A DNA stretch of 64,000 nucleotides from Lujinxingia sediminis (GTDB taxonomy: Bacteria > Myxococcota_A > Bradymonadia > Bradymonadales > Bradymonadaceae). Where the stretch lies: assembly GCF_004005565.1 (NCBI RefSeq), contig NZ_SADD01000004.1, positions 248,001 to 312,000 of the forward strand, in the 5' to 3' direction. The notes under the pieces were generated by a model, which was not told the origin of the DNA, ran no database searches, and worked only from the letters and a program-made list of their open reading frames with translations. Below, piece after piece: positions 1 to 8,174 of this stretch (position 1 is its first letter; each line of letters begins with the position of its first letter). The position numbers and the translations under genes were made by a program.

Positions 1-1932
1 CTGATCGACACCCAGCGCGGGGTCAGCTCGGTGATCCAGCGACTGAGCCCCTACCGCGCCCAGTCTTTCCTGGTCATCGACGAGTCCACCAAGGCCAACC
101 TCGAGCTGACCCAGACCCTGATGGGCGGCAAACGCACGGGCAGCCTCTTAAGCATCATCGACCGCACCATGACGGCGATGGGCGGCCGCCGGCTTCGCCA
201 CTGGCTGAATTACCCGCTGATCGATCCGACGCGCATCACCGAGCGCCTCGACGCGGTTGAGTTTCTGGTCAAAAACCCCGCGCTTCGCGCCGATCTGCGA
301 AAGGCCCTCGACGAGGTCTACGATATTGAGCGCCTCTGCGGTCGGGTCAGCGCCGGCACGGCCAACGCCCGCGACTTAAAGAGCCTCCAGGGCACGCTGG
401 CGCTCATCCCGGGCATTGCCGCGATCTTCCCCCCCGAGTCTCCGGCGCTGCTCAAGCACCTGGCCGATGGACTCGACCCCTGCGCCGATCTCTGCGCGCA
501 TATCGAGCGCGCGCTCCTCGACGAGCCTCCCACCCAGCTCACCGAGGGCGGCCTCTTCAAGATGGGCTACCACCCGGAGCTCGATGAGCTCCTCGACCTC
601 TCCCACAACGGCAAAGACTGGATGCTGCGTTTTGAGCGCGAGGAGCGCGAACGCTCCGGCATCTCCAGCCTCAAGATCAAATTCAATAAGGTTTTTGGCT
701 ACTACATCGAGGTCACCCGCGCGAACCTCGACCTGGTGCCCGATCGCTACATCCGCAAGCAGACGCTGGCCAACGCCGAGCGCTACTTCGTGCCCGAACT
801 CAAAGAGCAGGAGGAACGCATCCTGGGCGCCGACGAGCGCCGCAAATCGCTCGAATACCAGCTCTTTGAAGCCCTGCGCCGTGAGGTCGGCGAACATCTG
901 GGACGCCTGCTGCACAGCGCCGACGGTCTGGCCGACCTCGACGTGTTAAGCGGCCTGGCGGAGCTGGCCCATCGCCGCGACTATGTGCGCCCCACCCTCG
1001 ATCAGGGCACCCTCCTCACGATCGAGGACGGCCGCCACCCCGTGGTCGAAACGACGCTGGCCTCCGGGGAGCGCTTTGTGCCCAACTCCGTCACCATCGA
1101 CAGCGCGGCGGGCCGCCTGCTGATCATCACCGGCCCCAACATGGCCGGTAAATCCACCATCATTCGTCAGGTGGCGCTGATCACGCTCCTGGCCCAGATG
1201 GGCAGCTTCGTGCCCGCCAGAAGCGCGCATATCGGCGTGGTCGACAAGCTTTTTAGCCGCGTCGGCGCCAGCGACAACCTGGCCCGCGGCCAGTCCACCT
1301 TCATGGTCGAGATGACCGAGACGGCGCACATCCTCAACAACGCCACGGATCGCTCGCTGATCATCCTCGACGAGATCGGCCGCGGCACTGCCACCTTCGA
1401 CGGCCTCTCGATCGCCTGGGCGGTGGCCGAGCACCTGCATAACGTCATCGGCGCGCGCACCATGTTTGCCACTCACTACCACGAGCTCACCGAGCTCACG
1501 CGCACCCTCGACGGCGTCATCAACTTAAGCGTCGCCGTCAAAGAGTGGCAGGAAGACATCATCTTTTTGCGCAAACTCGTCGAGGGGCAGGCCAACCGCT
1601 CCTACGGCGTGCAGGTCGGACGCCTTGCAGGGCTTCCCCCGGCGGTCGTTGAGCGCGCCACCCGCGTGCTCGAAAACCTCGAAGCGGGCCAGTTTGACGA
1701 GATGGGCCTGCCCACCCCCGGACGCACCCCGGGGGCCACTCCCGAGCCCACGCGCCGCCACAACCCCAACCAGCTCACGCTCTTCGCCGCCGCCGGCGCC
1801 GCCATGGCCCCCGAGGAGCGCGAGGTTCTCGACCAGCTGGCCGAGCTCAACCCCGACGCCCTGACTCCGATTGAGGCGCTCAACGCCCTGCACACGCTCA
1901 TCGCCCGGCTGCACGACGCCTCCGGGCGTTGA
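1..1932 (+). CDS. mutS: DNA mismatch repair protein MutS (5' end outside window)
   Basis: MutS recognises mismatches and short loops as a dimer and, with ATP, recruits MutL. The frame is open from base 1 with no start, so the N-terminal mismatch-reading and connector domains lie outside the window. What is here begins in the core/lever region (FLVIDESTKANLEL, then the GGRRLRHWL segment), continues through the clamp, and ends in the ABC-type ATPase. Walker A is GPNMAGKST near base 1135, Walker B is LIILDEIGRGT near 1365, and the ATHYHEL segment lies near 1470. The Pro/Ala-rich stretch near 1715-1800 followed by a helical C-terminal tail is typical of the dimer/tetramer region. Assignment is secure; only the N-terminus is missing. 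Confidence 0.97.
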   Translation: MIDTQRGVSSVIQRLSPYRAQSFLVIDESTKANLELTQTLMGGKRTGSLLSIIDRTMTAMGGRRLRHWLNYPLIDPTRITERLDAVEFLVKNPALRADLRKALDEVYDIERLCGRVSAGTANARDLKSLQGTLALIPGIAAIFPPESPALLKHLADGLDPCADLCAHIERALLDEPPTQLTEGGLFKMGYHPELDELLDLSHNGKDWMLRFEREERERSGISSLKIKFNKVFGYYIEVTRANLDLVPDRYIRKQTLANAERYFVPELKEQEERILGADERRKSLEYQLFEALRREVGEHLGRLLHSADGLADLDVLSGLAELAHRRDYVRPTLDQGTLLTIEDGRHPVVETTLASGERFVPNSVTIDSAAGRLLIITGPNMAGKSTIIRQVALITLLAQMGSFVPARSAHIGVVDKLFSRVGASDNLARGQSTFMVEMTETAHILNNATDRSLIILDEIGRGTATFDGLSIAWAVAEHLHNVIGARTMFATHYHELTELTRTLDGVINLSVAVKEWQEDIIFLRKLVEGQANRSYGVQVGRLAGLPPAVVERATRVLENLEAGQFDEMGLPTPGRTPGATPEPTRRHNPNQLTLFAAAGAAMAPEEREVLDQLAELNPDALTPIEALNALHTLIARLHDASGR

Positions 1933-2005
1933 ACCCGCCACGCACCGGCTGCTAAAGTCGCCGCCACAAACGCTCTGACCCCGCTACGATGCCCCGGGCC
2001 CGCTG

Positions 2006-3802
2006 ATGACACCCTCGATCTTTCGCTCGTTGAGCCTCCCCTGCGACCGCCGCGCCCTCTTGCCCCTGGGTGCCGCGCTGCTTCTGGCTGCCTGCGGCTC
2101 CTCTCAGAAGGTCGCCGTCGACCCCTTCGCCATGGCCGAGGCCGAGCGCCAGAAGACCGACATCCTCGACGCCCCCACCAACGCCCCGCGCCGCGCGGTG
2201 GAGCGCCCCGCCGCCGGCCCCGATGAGCTCTACATGGTCCCGGAGGCCGCCGCCCAGCCCTCCCGCACCATCGACGCCCAACCCGAAGGCTGGGATCTCA
2301 GCGGCCTGCGCACCTTCGATCAGCGCTTAAACCTGGTCGAAGGCACCACCCGCTGGCGCGGTCCCGACGACGCGAGCTTCCGCGCGACCATCGACGCCGA
2401 TGAGGGCTTCGTCTATCTGTGGATCGAGGTGCGTGACGACCAGATCGTCGACTCCCACCCTCAGGATCTTCTCGACGGCGTGGTCATCTCACTGCGCGAC
2501 CCCGAGCTCGACACCCTGCTGAACTCGCTCCCCGAGAGCATGCGCCGCGCCCTCGATATGCGCGCCGACGCCGCCATCGCCATCAACGCCTTTGGCCAGG
2601 TGGCCAACTACCGCACCTCGACCCCGCTGGCCGAAGGAGCCGCATTTGCCAGCACGCGCCCCTCCCAGGGGGGCTACGTCATTGAGGCCGCCCTGGCGCT
2701 GGAAGCCCTGCCCTACATCACCACCATGCCGCTCAACGAGATCGCCTTTCGCATCGATCTCCTCGATACCGACGACACCACAGCCACTCGCCCCGACAAG
2801 CAGCTGAGCATGCTGCCGCAGACCCGTGACGACGCCCCCCGCTTCGCCATCTTCGAGACCGGTGGCCTCCTCCCCCGGGTTGCTCCCGAGCAGGGCCCGC
2901 CTCGCTTTGATGCGCTGGGCGCCTGGCACCGCGGCGACCAGGGCTGGAACTTTCAGCCCTTCGAGTACATCCCCCAGAACTGGAAGGTCATCGAAGATCT
3001 TCGCCAGGTCGCCGGCCAGGTCGTCGACAAAGAACCCCTGCCCGCCATCTGCACCGGCCCCGCCCAGGAGATGTGGCTTGTGGAGGTCTACGAGGACCGC
3101 GGACGCAACAACCGCGTCGCCCTGGTCCTCTGCGGCAGCGCTCCGGCCCCCGGCGGCTGCGCCGACAACGCCGCCACCCAGCTCGTCTGGGCCACCATGC
3201 GCCCCGAAGACGCGCAGATGTGGCGCATCACGCAGAGTTTCGAGGTCTTTGAGCAGGCCCTCAACCAATGCCCTTTTGAGCCCTCCGGCGACCGTCCCCT
3301 TTACCGCGACTTCTCGCTCTTGCCGCTCAACGTTGTCGACGCCTCCCTCTGGGCCATCGGCTGGCAGATGCGTCATGACCGTCCCCGCGAGCGCAACCAT
3401 CGCTCCGGCATCGCCTTTGTCGATCCCCGCGCGCCCTCGCCATACATCGGCGACGTGCAACTTCGCCGCGAAGAGGCCACCGCCTCCTCGCGCGTGGCCG
3501 CTTCAAGCCGTGTCTACCTGGCGAACCTCGACCAGGTTGAGGGCTACGATATCTGCGAAATCGAAGAGATCGACACCCAGAGCTGCTCCGGCTTTCTGGA
3601 GAGCTGCAACACCGTCTCCCGCGGCTTTGAACGCATTCCCCACGTTAAGAACTGGGCACCTCAGAACCACCGCTTCGAGCGCTACCTCTTGAGCAACCAC
3701 CCGCAATGCCGGGCCTCCACCGGCTTCGATAGCATTGAGGGCTTTAAAATCCTGCAGGTCGGCAACCGCCTGGGGCTGATCCCCACGCCGAAATCCCCCT
3801 GA
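2006..3802 (+). CDS. Large lipoprotein with a CBM9/DOMON-like domain
   Basis: The 598-aa protein starts with a lipoprotein signal: a basic CDRRALLPLG stretch, a hydrophobic core and lipobox LLAAC, so it should be lipid-anchored. Residues about 95-290 form a beta-rich segment (FRATIDADEGFVYLWIEVRD, LLDGVVISL) that resembles carbohydrate-binding family 9 / DOMON-like modules. The C-terminal half has several cysteines, including a CxxxxxxxC-rich patch near residues 520-535, consistent with disulfides in an exported protein. It follows mutS by 73 bp on the same strand and is convergent with the carbonic-anhydrase-like gene. I do not recognise the full-length family; sugar or polymer binding at the envelope is inference. 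Confidence 0.75.
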   Translation: MTPSIFRSLSLPCDRRALLPLGAALLLAACGSSQKVAVDPFAMAEAERQKTDILDAPTNAPRRAVERPAAGPDELYMVPEAAAQPSRTIDAQPEGWDLSGLRTFDQRLNLVEGTTRWRGPDDASFRATIDADEGFVYLWIEVRDDQIVDSHPQDLLDGVVISLRDPELDTLLNSLPESMRRALDMRADAAIAINAFGQVANYRTSTPLAEGAAFASTRPSQGGYVIEAALALEALPYITTMPLNEIAFRIDLLDTDDTTATRPDKQLSMLPQTRDDAPRFAIFETGGLLPRVAPEQGPPRFDALGAWHRGDQGWNFQPFEYIPQNWKVIEDLRQVAGQVVDKEPLPAICTGPAQEMWLVEVYEDRGRNNRVALVLCGSAPAPGGCADNAATQLVWATMRPEDAQMWRITQSFEVFEQALNQCPFEPSGDRPLYRDFSLLPLNVVDASLWAIGWQMRHDRPRERNHRSGIAFVDPRAPSPYIGDVQLRREEATASSRVAASSRVYLANLDQVEGYDICEIEEIDTQSCSGFLESCNTVSRGFERIPHVKNWAPQNHRFERYLLSNHPQCRASTGFDSIEGFKILQVGNRLGLIPTPKSP

Positions 3803-3829
3803 GTTTCAGACACATAGCCCGCCCGGGCG

Positions 3830-4390
3830 TCAGGGCATGCCCCTAACTCCGGTCCCCCCCATCTGGGTGGTGGGGCCGCCGTGGCGCCGCGCCATCTGCA
3901 CGTAATGCGCCGCGGAGCGCACGAATTCTGCACGCTCCGCCGGGCTCAACGCGCGCACCACCTTGCCCGGTGTCCCCATCACCATCGAGCCTGCGGGCAC
4001 CCGCGTTCCCGGCGTGACCAGCGCCCCGGCGGCGATGATGCACTCCTCTTCGATCATCGCCCCGTCGAGCACGATCGCCCCCATGCCTACCAGCACGCGA
4101 TCACCGATGGTGCAACCGTGCACGATCGCGCGATGCCCCACCGTCACGTCATCGCCAATGACGGTGGGGTACTGACCGCTGGTCACATGGATCATCGCGA
4201 GATCCTGAATGTTGGTGCGCTCCCCGATCGTGATCGGGCAGACATCTCCGCGTACCACCGCGTTGTACCAGACGCTGGAGTCCGCCCCCACGCTCACCTC
4301 CCCGATCACCTTCGCCCCGGGTGCCACATACACCCCGGAGTCCAGCCGCGGAAAGGTCCCCTCAAAATCCAGCAACCTGGGTGCCGTCAT
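3830..4390 (-). CDS. Gamma-class carbonic anhydrase-like hexapeptide-repeat protein
   Basis: This 186-aa protein is built of hexapeptide repeats that form a left-handed beta-helix (GEVSVGADSSVWYNAVVRGD, then VTVGHRAIVHGCTIGDRVLVG). It belongs to the YrdA/PaaY/CaiE-like gamma-carbonic-anhydrase family. The RGD, QD, HxxxxH-type metal ligands of the family are visible (IQDLAMIHV, VGHRAIVHG), so Zn or Fe binding is plausible; whether it hydrates CO2 is not shown by sequence. Its ATG overlaps the stop of the upstream kinase-like gene as TGATG, so the two are very probably translated from one message. Confidence 0.9.
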   Translation of the reverse strand: MTAPRLLDFEGTFPRLDSGVYVAPGAKVIGEVSVGADSSVWYNAVVRGDVCPITIGERTNIQDLAMIHVTSGQYPTVIGDDVTVGHRAIVHGCTIGDRVLVGMGAIVLDGAMIEEECIIAAGALVTPGTRVPAGSMVMGTPGKVVRALSPAERAEFVRSAAHYVQMARRHGGPTTQMGGTGVRGMP

Positions 4391-6099
4391 CAGTCCTCCT
4401 CAAAGAGTGCGCCGTATTTATCGAGCTTGCCCAGCACGTCGTCATCCCCCTCGGCCGCCACCTCTTCCACCTCGGAGTCGACCTCGTCCTCGGGGATCTC
4501 AAACTCCTCCGACACGCTGGAGTCCTCCTCACCCACGCTGGAAGACGCCTCGGAGAGGCCGGCAACCTCCTCATCGATCGCCTCGCTGATCGCCTCGCTC
4601 AACCCACCGCCCATCGACACGCTGCCCATCGACACGCCGCCCATCGTCGGGGCCGGAACCGCGGCCGACACTGGCGCAGCCACGCCCTCAATGCCCAGCT
4701 CCCCGTGTTTAAGCGGATCACGTAAGAAAAGCACCCCGCTGCGCTTGTCGAGGATCGACATCACGTCTTCGGCTGCGTAAAGGTCGGCGATGATCTGATC
4801 GACGCGCTCGTAGCGGTCTTCCTCGCGGTCCATCGACATACGGTCGAAGATATCGTCGAGCGCCCGCGGGATATCCGGGAAAAAGCTCGACGGCATCGGG
4901 GAGCGACGCCCCGGCACTTTGCCGGTGAGCATCTCGTAGAACATGATGCCCAGCGAGTAGATGTCGCTTCGCACCGTCGCCAGGTTCGGATCCTGGAACT
5001 GCTCCGGGGCCATATACGCCACGGTGCCCACGCCCACATAGACCTGGTTGCCACGGCCTCCCTCACGCTCGACCACCCGGCTGATGCCAAAATCGGTCAA
5101 AAGCGCGTTGCCGCTATGGTCGAGCACCACGTTCTCCGGCTTCAGCGAGCCGTGCACCACGCCCTGATCGTGGGCGGCGTTGAGCGCGTGCAAAATCTGG
5201 AAGAAGTATTTGAGCGCCACCGCCAGCGGTGGCCGCTCCTCCACCTCAATGAGCCGACGCAGGTTGCCGCCGGGCGCAAGCTGCATGACCACAAAGGGGT
5301 ACTCCCCGTCGGTGACCACGTCGACAATCTGCACGATATTGGGGTGCATCAGCGAGGCCTGCGTCTGCACGATCTGCTCAAAGCGACGTAGAATATCGCC
5401 CCGCTGCACGCCGGCAAACACGTTGAAGATCTCGCGGACCTCCTTAATCGCCACCTGCCGCTTCAAGCGGGTCTGCTCACCGCGATACACCGTGCCAATA
5501 CCACCGCTACCCAGCTCTTCGTGTCGCTCGTAGGCCTGACTCACTGATCCTCCACCGTTTTCGCTGGTCGTCGTGCTCATGTTGGGCTCGCTGGCGGCTG
5601 CTGCCGCCTCAAAGGTGCTCTCGGGTTGGGACTCAAACGCCGACGCGTGCGCGTCAGCTTCCGGCTCTACGGCCTGCTCGGCCGGCGTTGAAAACGTCTC
5701 ATTGACCTCGTCAAACACGTCGGCAAAAGCATCGGCGACCTCATCATCGCCGCCGAGTGTGTCGTCGCCGGGGCCCTCCTCAATGACGTCTTCCTCGCTG
5801 AGATGCTCGGCGAAGGTCTCAGCAACCTCCGCCTGCATCGTCGACGGTGCATCCAGCGCGGCGTCACCCTCAGGCGTCACCCGCAGCTGATCGCTGATGC
5901 GGTCGTAGGTCATCCGACCGCTCTGTTCCAGAAAGCGCACGTAGCTCAGAAGATGGAGGCTCAGGTTGCGCCCGACCTCCCCGGAGATCGCGTCGTAGCT
6001 TGCGCTCCCGCTCAAGGCGACCTGCTCGGCGACGGTTCCCATCACGAGTACCAGGTCGTCGAGGATATCGCTCAGCGTTAGCGTCTCATCACCGCTCAT
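4390..6099 (-). CDS. Ser/Thr kinase-like protein, probable pseudokinase
   Basis: This 569-aa cytoplasmic protein has three parts. Residues 1-83 look like a winged-helix module (LSYVRFLEQSGRMTYDRIS followed by VTPEG). An acidic linker runs to about residue 175. A Hanks-type kinase fold occupies about 188-455, with a Gly loop (GSGGIGTVYRG), the VAIKE lysine, DFG and the APEQ segment. The catalytic loop, however, reads HGSLKPEN instead of HRDLKPEN (bases 5131-5154), so the catalytic Asp is Ser. The C-terminus is again acidic with short GGVSMGS-like repeats. Loss of the Asp argues for a pseudokinase or very weak kinase; nucleotide binding may remain. It is translationally coupled to the downstream carbonic-anhydrase-like gene. 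Confidence 0.85.
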   Translation of the reverse strand: MSGDETLTLSDILDDLVLVMGTVAEQVALSGSASYDAISGEVGRNLSLHLLSYVRFLEQSGRMTYDRISDQLRVTPEGDAALDAPSTMQAEVAETFAEHLSEEDVIEEGPGDDTLGGDDEVADAFADVFDEVNETFSTPAEQAVEPEADAHASAFESQPESTFEAAAAASEPNMSTTTSENGGGSVSQAYERHEELGSGGIGTVYRGEQTRLKRQVAIKEVREIFNVFAGVQRGDILRRFEQIVQTQASLMHPNIVQIVDVVTDGEYPFVVMQLAPGGNLRRLIEVEERPPLAVALKYFFQILHALNAAHDQGVVHGSLKPENVVLDHSGNALLTDFGISRVVEREGGRGNQVYVGVGTVAYMAPEQFQDPNLATVRSDIYSLGIMFYEMLTGKVPGRRSPMPSSFFPDIPRALDDIFDRMSMDREEDRYERVDQIIADLYAAEDVMSILDKRSGVLFLRDPLKHGELGIEGVAAPVSAAVPAPTMGGVSMGSVSMGGGLSEAISEAIDEEVAGLSEASSSVGEEDSSVSEEFEIPEDEVDSEVEEVAAEGDDDVLGKLDKYGALFEED

Positions 6100-6266
6100 A
6101 GTGCTCCCGAGGTTCGGGCGCCGCTGTCGCGCGCCGCTGTGTATGCTGCGCCCGAGTGATCGAAGCGCGACGCAGCATGCTGGTAGGCCAATCGCGGCGA
6201 GCTTAACGCAGCGAGAAGATCCCGCGCAAGGTGGAGGTTGTGGCCTGGGTGTGGCGAGCGACGAAC

Positions 6267-7406
6267 TCAGCGCCGAAGGCGCATCTGACGGGCACGCCGC
6301 GCATCAACCACCTCCCAGAGCGGCGCGCCGTCCAGAAGATGTGCAGCCAGCACCTGCCCCATCGCCGGTGCCCAGGTCAGCCCTTTGGAGCCAAAACCCG
6401 CCATCACGTAGAGCTCACACTCTCCGGCCACCGGCCCCACCAGCGGCCGATGATCACTGCCGTAGATGCCGCGAACACCCCGCCAGATCTGCAGCGCCCT
6501 CCCGAGGTCGGCGCCGCCCAGTGCGGCGGCCATCTTCTCGCCAAGCTCCTGCTTCGCCTCCCCATCGCCGCGCTCCCGCCAGCCCTCGCGCTTTAAATAC
6601 GTCGAGCCCACCCCCACGCGTCCGTCAGGGCGCTCGAAGATGTTGGCGGCGCTGTTGACCATCACATTCAGCCCTTTGAGCGGGCCGGTCGCCTCCCACA
6701 CCCCCACCTCCCCGGGACGCTCCCGAAGATCGGCCTCGCCAAGAAGCCTGCCCAGCGCAGCACCGGTAGCCAGCACCACCCGGGCCGCTCGCCAGGCCGG
6801 CGCTCCGCTCGTCAGGCCAATATCCCAGCCCTTTTCATCGCGTCGAAGATCCGCCACATCCCCCTGCACCACACGCACGCCCCGCTCACGGGCGCGCTTT
6901 AAGAGCGCCGCACACAACCCCGGCATATCCACCGCCGCCGCAGGCTCGTACACAAGCGCCGGCCGCCCCTGCCAGCCCGGCAAAAGCCGACGGCTCTCCT
7001 CCCCCTCCACTCGCCGGCTGCGCACGATCTCGGGGTAGCTCGTATGCGCCTCTTCCCAGCTCTCTTCGAGCTTCGCGCTGAGCTTATCGCCCTCCATCAG
7101 CCGCATCATCGGGGCCGGCCGCCACAACGGCTCCTCCTCGCGCTCACACCAGCGCTGCAGCGTCTCCCAGCTCTTCAAAAACGCCCGCCAGTGTGCCTTA
7201 CCCGGCGCCATGGTCCGTCCGGCAAAGGGATGCAGCACCGTGGCCGGCGCGCTCGAGCCTCGTTGCGGATCTGCAGCGTCGATCACGAGCAGCTCCGCCG
7301 CCGGATGACCTTGCTCCAGCAGGGCATCGATCAGCGAAAGCCCCGCAAGCCCCCCGCCCACGACCGCAATGGCCGCCCGGGGCCCCTTCTCGTCGCCCTG
7401 GCTCAC
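6267..7406 (-). CDS. mnmC1: FAD-dependent oxidoreductase, MnmC1-like
   Basis: This 379-aa DAO-family flavoprotein has an N-terminal dinucleotide fold (VVGGGLAGLSL) and the C-terminal GIYGSDHRPLVGP and GFGSKGLTWAP segments typical of the MnmC oxidase domain. In E. coli MnmC this domain removes the carboxymethyl group from cmnm5(s2)U34 of tRNA, giving nm5(s2)U. Here it is a separate protein whose GTG start overlaps the stop of the mnmD-like gene (GTGA). The order, methyltransferase then oxidase, is the same as the domain order in fused MnmC. A generic glycine/D-amino-acid oxidase is the alternative, but the neighbour makes MnmC1 much more likely. Confidence 0.85.
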   Translation of the reverse strand: MSQGDEKGPRAAIAVVGGGLAGLSLIDALLEQGHPAAELLVIDAADPQRGSSAPATVLHPFAGRTMAPGKAHWRAFLKSWETLQRWCEREEEPLWRPAPMMRLMEGDKLSAKLEESWEEAHTSYPEIVRSRRVEGEESRRLLPGWQGRPALVYEPAAAVDMPGLCAALLKRARERGVRVVQGDVADLRRDEKGWDIGLTSGAPAWRAARVVLATGAALGRLLGEADLRERPGEVGVWEATGPLKGLNVMVNSAANIFERPDGRVGVGSTYLKREGWRERGDGEAKQELGEKMAAALGGADLGRALQIWRGVRGIYGSDHRPLVGPVAGECELYVMAGFGSKGLTWAPAMGQVLAAHLLDGAPLWEVVDARRARQMRLRR

Positions 7407-8158
7407 CCCTGCCCCCAGCGCTTCAAGCCCGGCGGCTCCACCGACTCATCTTGAAGCGTCGCCACGGTCATCTCCCGCTTTCGCCCCGGCCCCTTCGCCC
7501 GCCAGACTTTCCAGCCAGCCTCTTCCATGGCCTGACGCACCGCCGTGGCCGCCGAGTAGGTCGCAAGCCTGGCGTGCGGCGCGGCCCACGACCGCGACCA
7601 GGCAAAACACGCCGGCGTCCACGCCTCCGGGTTGACCTCTTTGGCAAAAGGATCGTGGTACACCGCGTCGACCTCTTCGCCCTCACCGAGCCGAACCTCA
7701 TCCCAGGCCATCGCGTGCAGCACCACCTCCACGTGCCCATCCTCGGAGAGCGCCCGCACCGCCTCGCCAGATCGCTTCGTTGCCTTTGCGGCCACCTCCC
7801 GGGCAAGCGCACCGCCCTCACCCTCATGAAACGCGAGCGCCTCCGGCCCCACCGGACGCCAGTCCACCGTGTGGTACACGAGGCGCTTGGCCTCATCGCT
7901 TTCGCGAAATGCCCGCACCGTCTCCACCAGGTTCACCGCCGCCCCGAACCCCAGCTCCAACACCCGCCAGGTGCCCGCGCGCGCGATGAGTCCGCTCCCC
8001 TCCACGAAGACGTGCCGCGACTCCTGCACCGCCCCGTGACGCGAGCGGTAGTGCACGCCGCGCTCCACATCGACCAGGGTCTTTGAGCCATCGGCCGTCT
8101 CAAAAACCTCGACCTCCGGGCCCGACACGTCGCCACATCCCTTTGAATTCATTACCAT
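7403..8158 (-). CDS. mnmD: tRNA nm5(s2)U34 methyltransferase MnmD
   Basis: A SAM-dependent methyltransferase that finishes mnm5(s2)U34 in tRNA. The SAM-binding segment is VLELGFGAAVNLV and the MnmC/MnmD signature VYHDPFAKEVNPEAW follows, then the WSRSWAAPHARLATYSAA segment. I place the start at the ATG at 8158 (reading MVMNSKGC), 17 bp after the uvrA stop; an ATG at 8152 is equally possible, and the longer open frame to 8287 would overlap uvrA and has no family similarity. The gene is followed without a gap by the MnmC1-like oxidoreductase. Confidence 0.9.
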   Translation of the reverse strand: MVMNSKGCGDVSGPEVEVFETADGSKTLVDVERGVHYRSRHGAVQESRHVFVEGSGLIARAGTWRVLELGFGAAVNLVETVRAFRESDEAKRLVYHTVDWRPVGPEALAFHEGEGGALAREVAAKATKRSGEAVRALSEDGHVEVVLHAMAWDEVRLGEGEEVDAVYHDPFAKEVNPEAWTPACFAWSRSWAAPHARLATYSAATAVRQAMEEAGWKVWRAKGPGRKREMTVATLQDESVEPPGLKRWGQG

Positions 8159-8174
8159 ATCCAGCCAAAACCCC

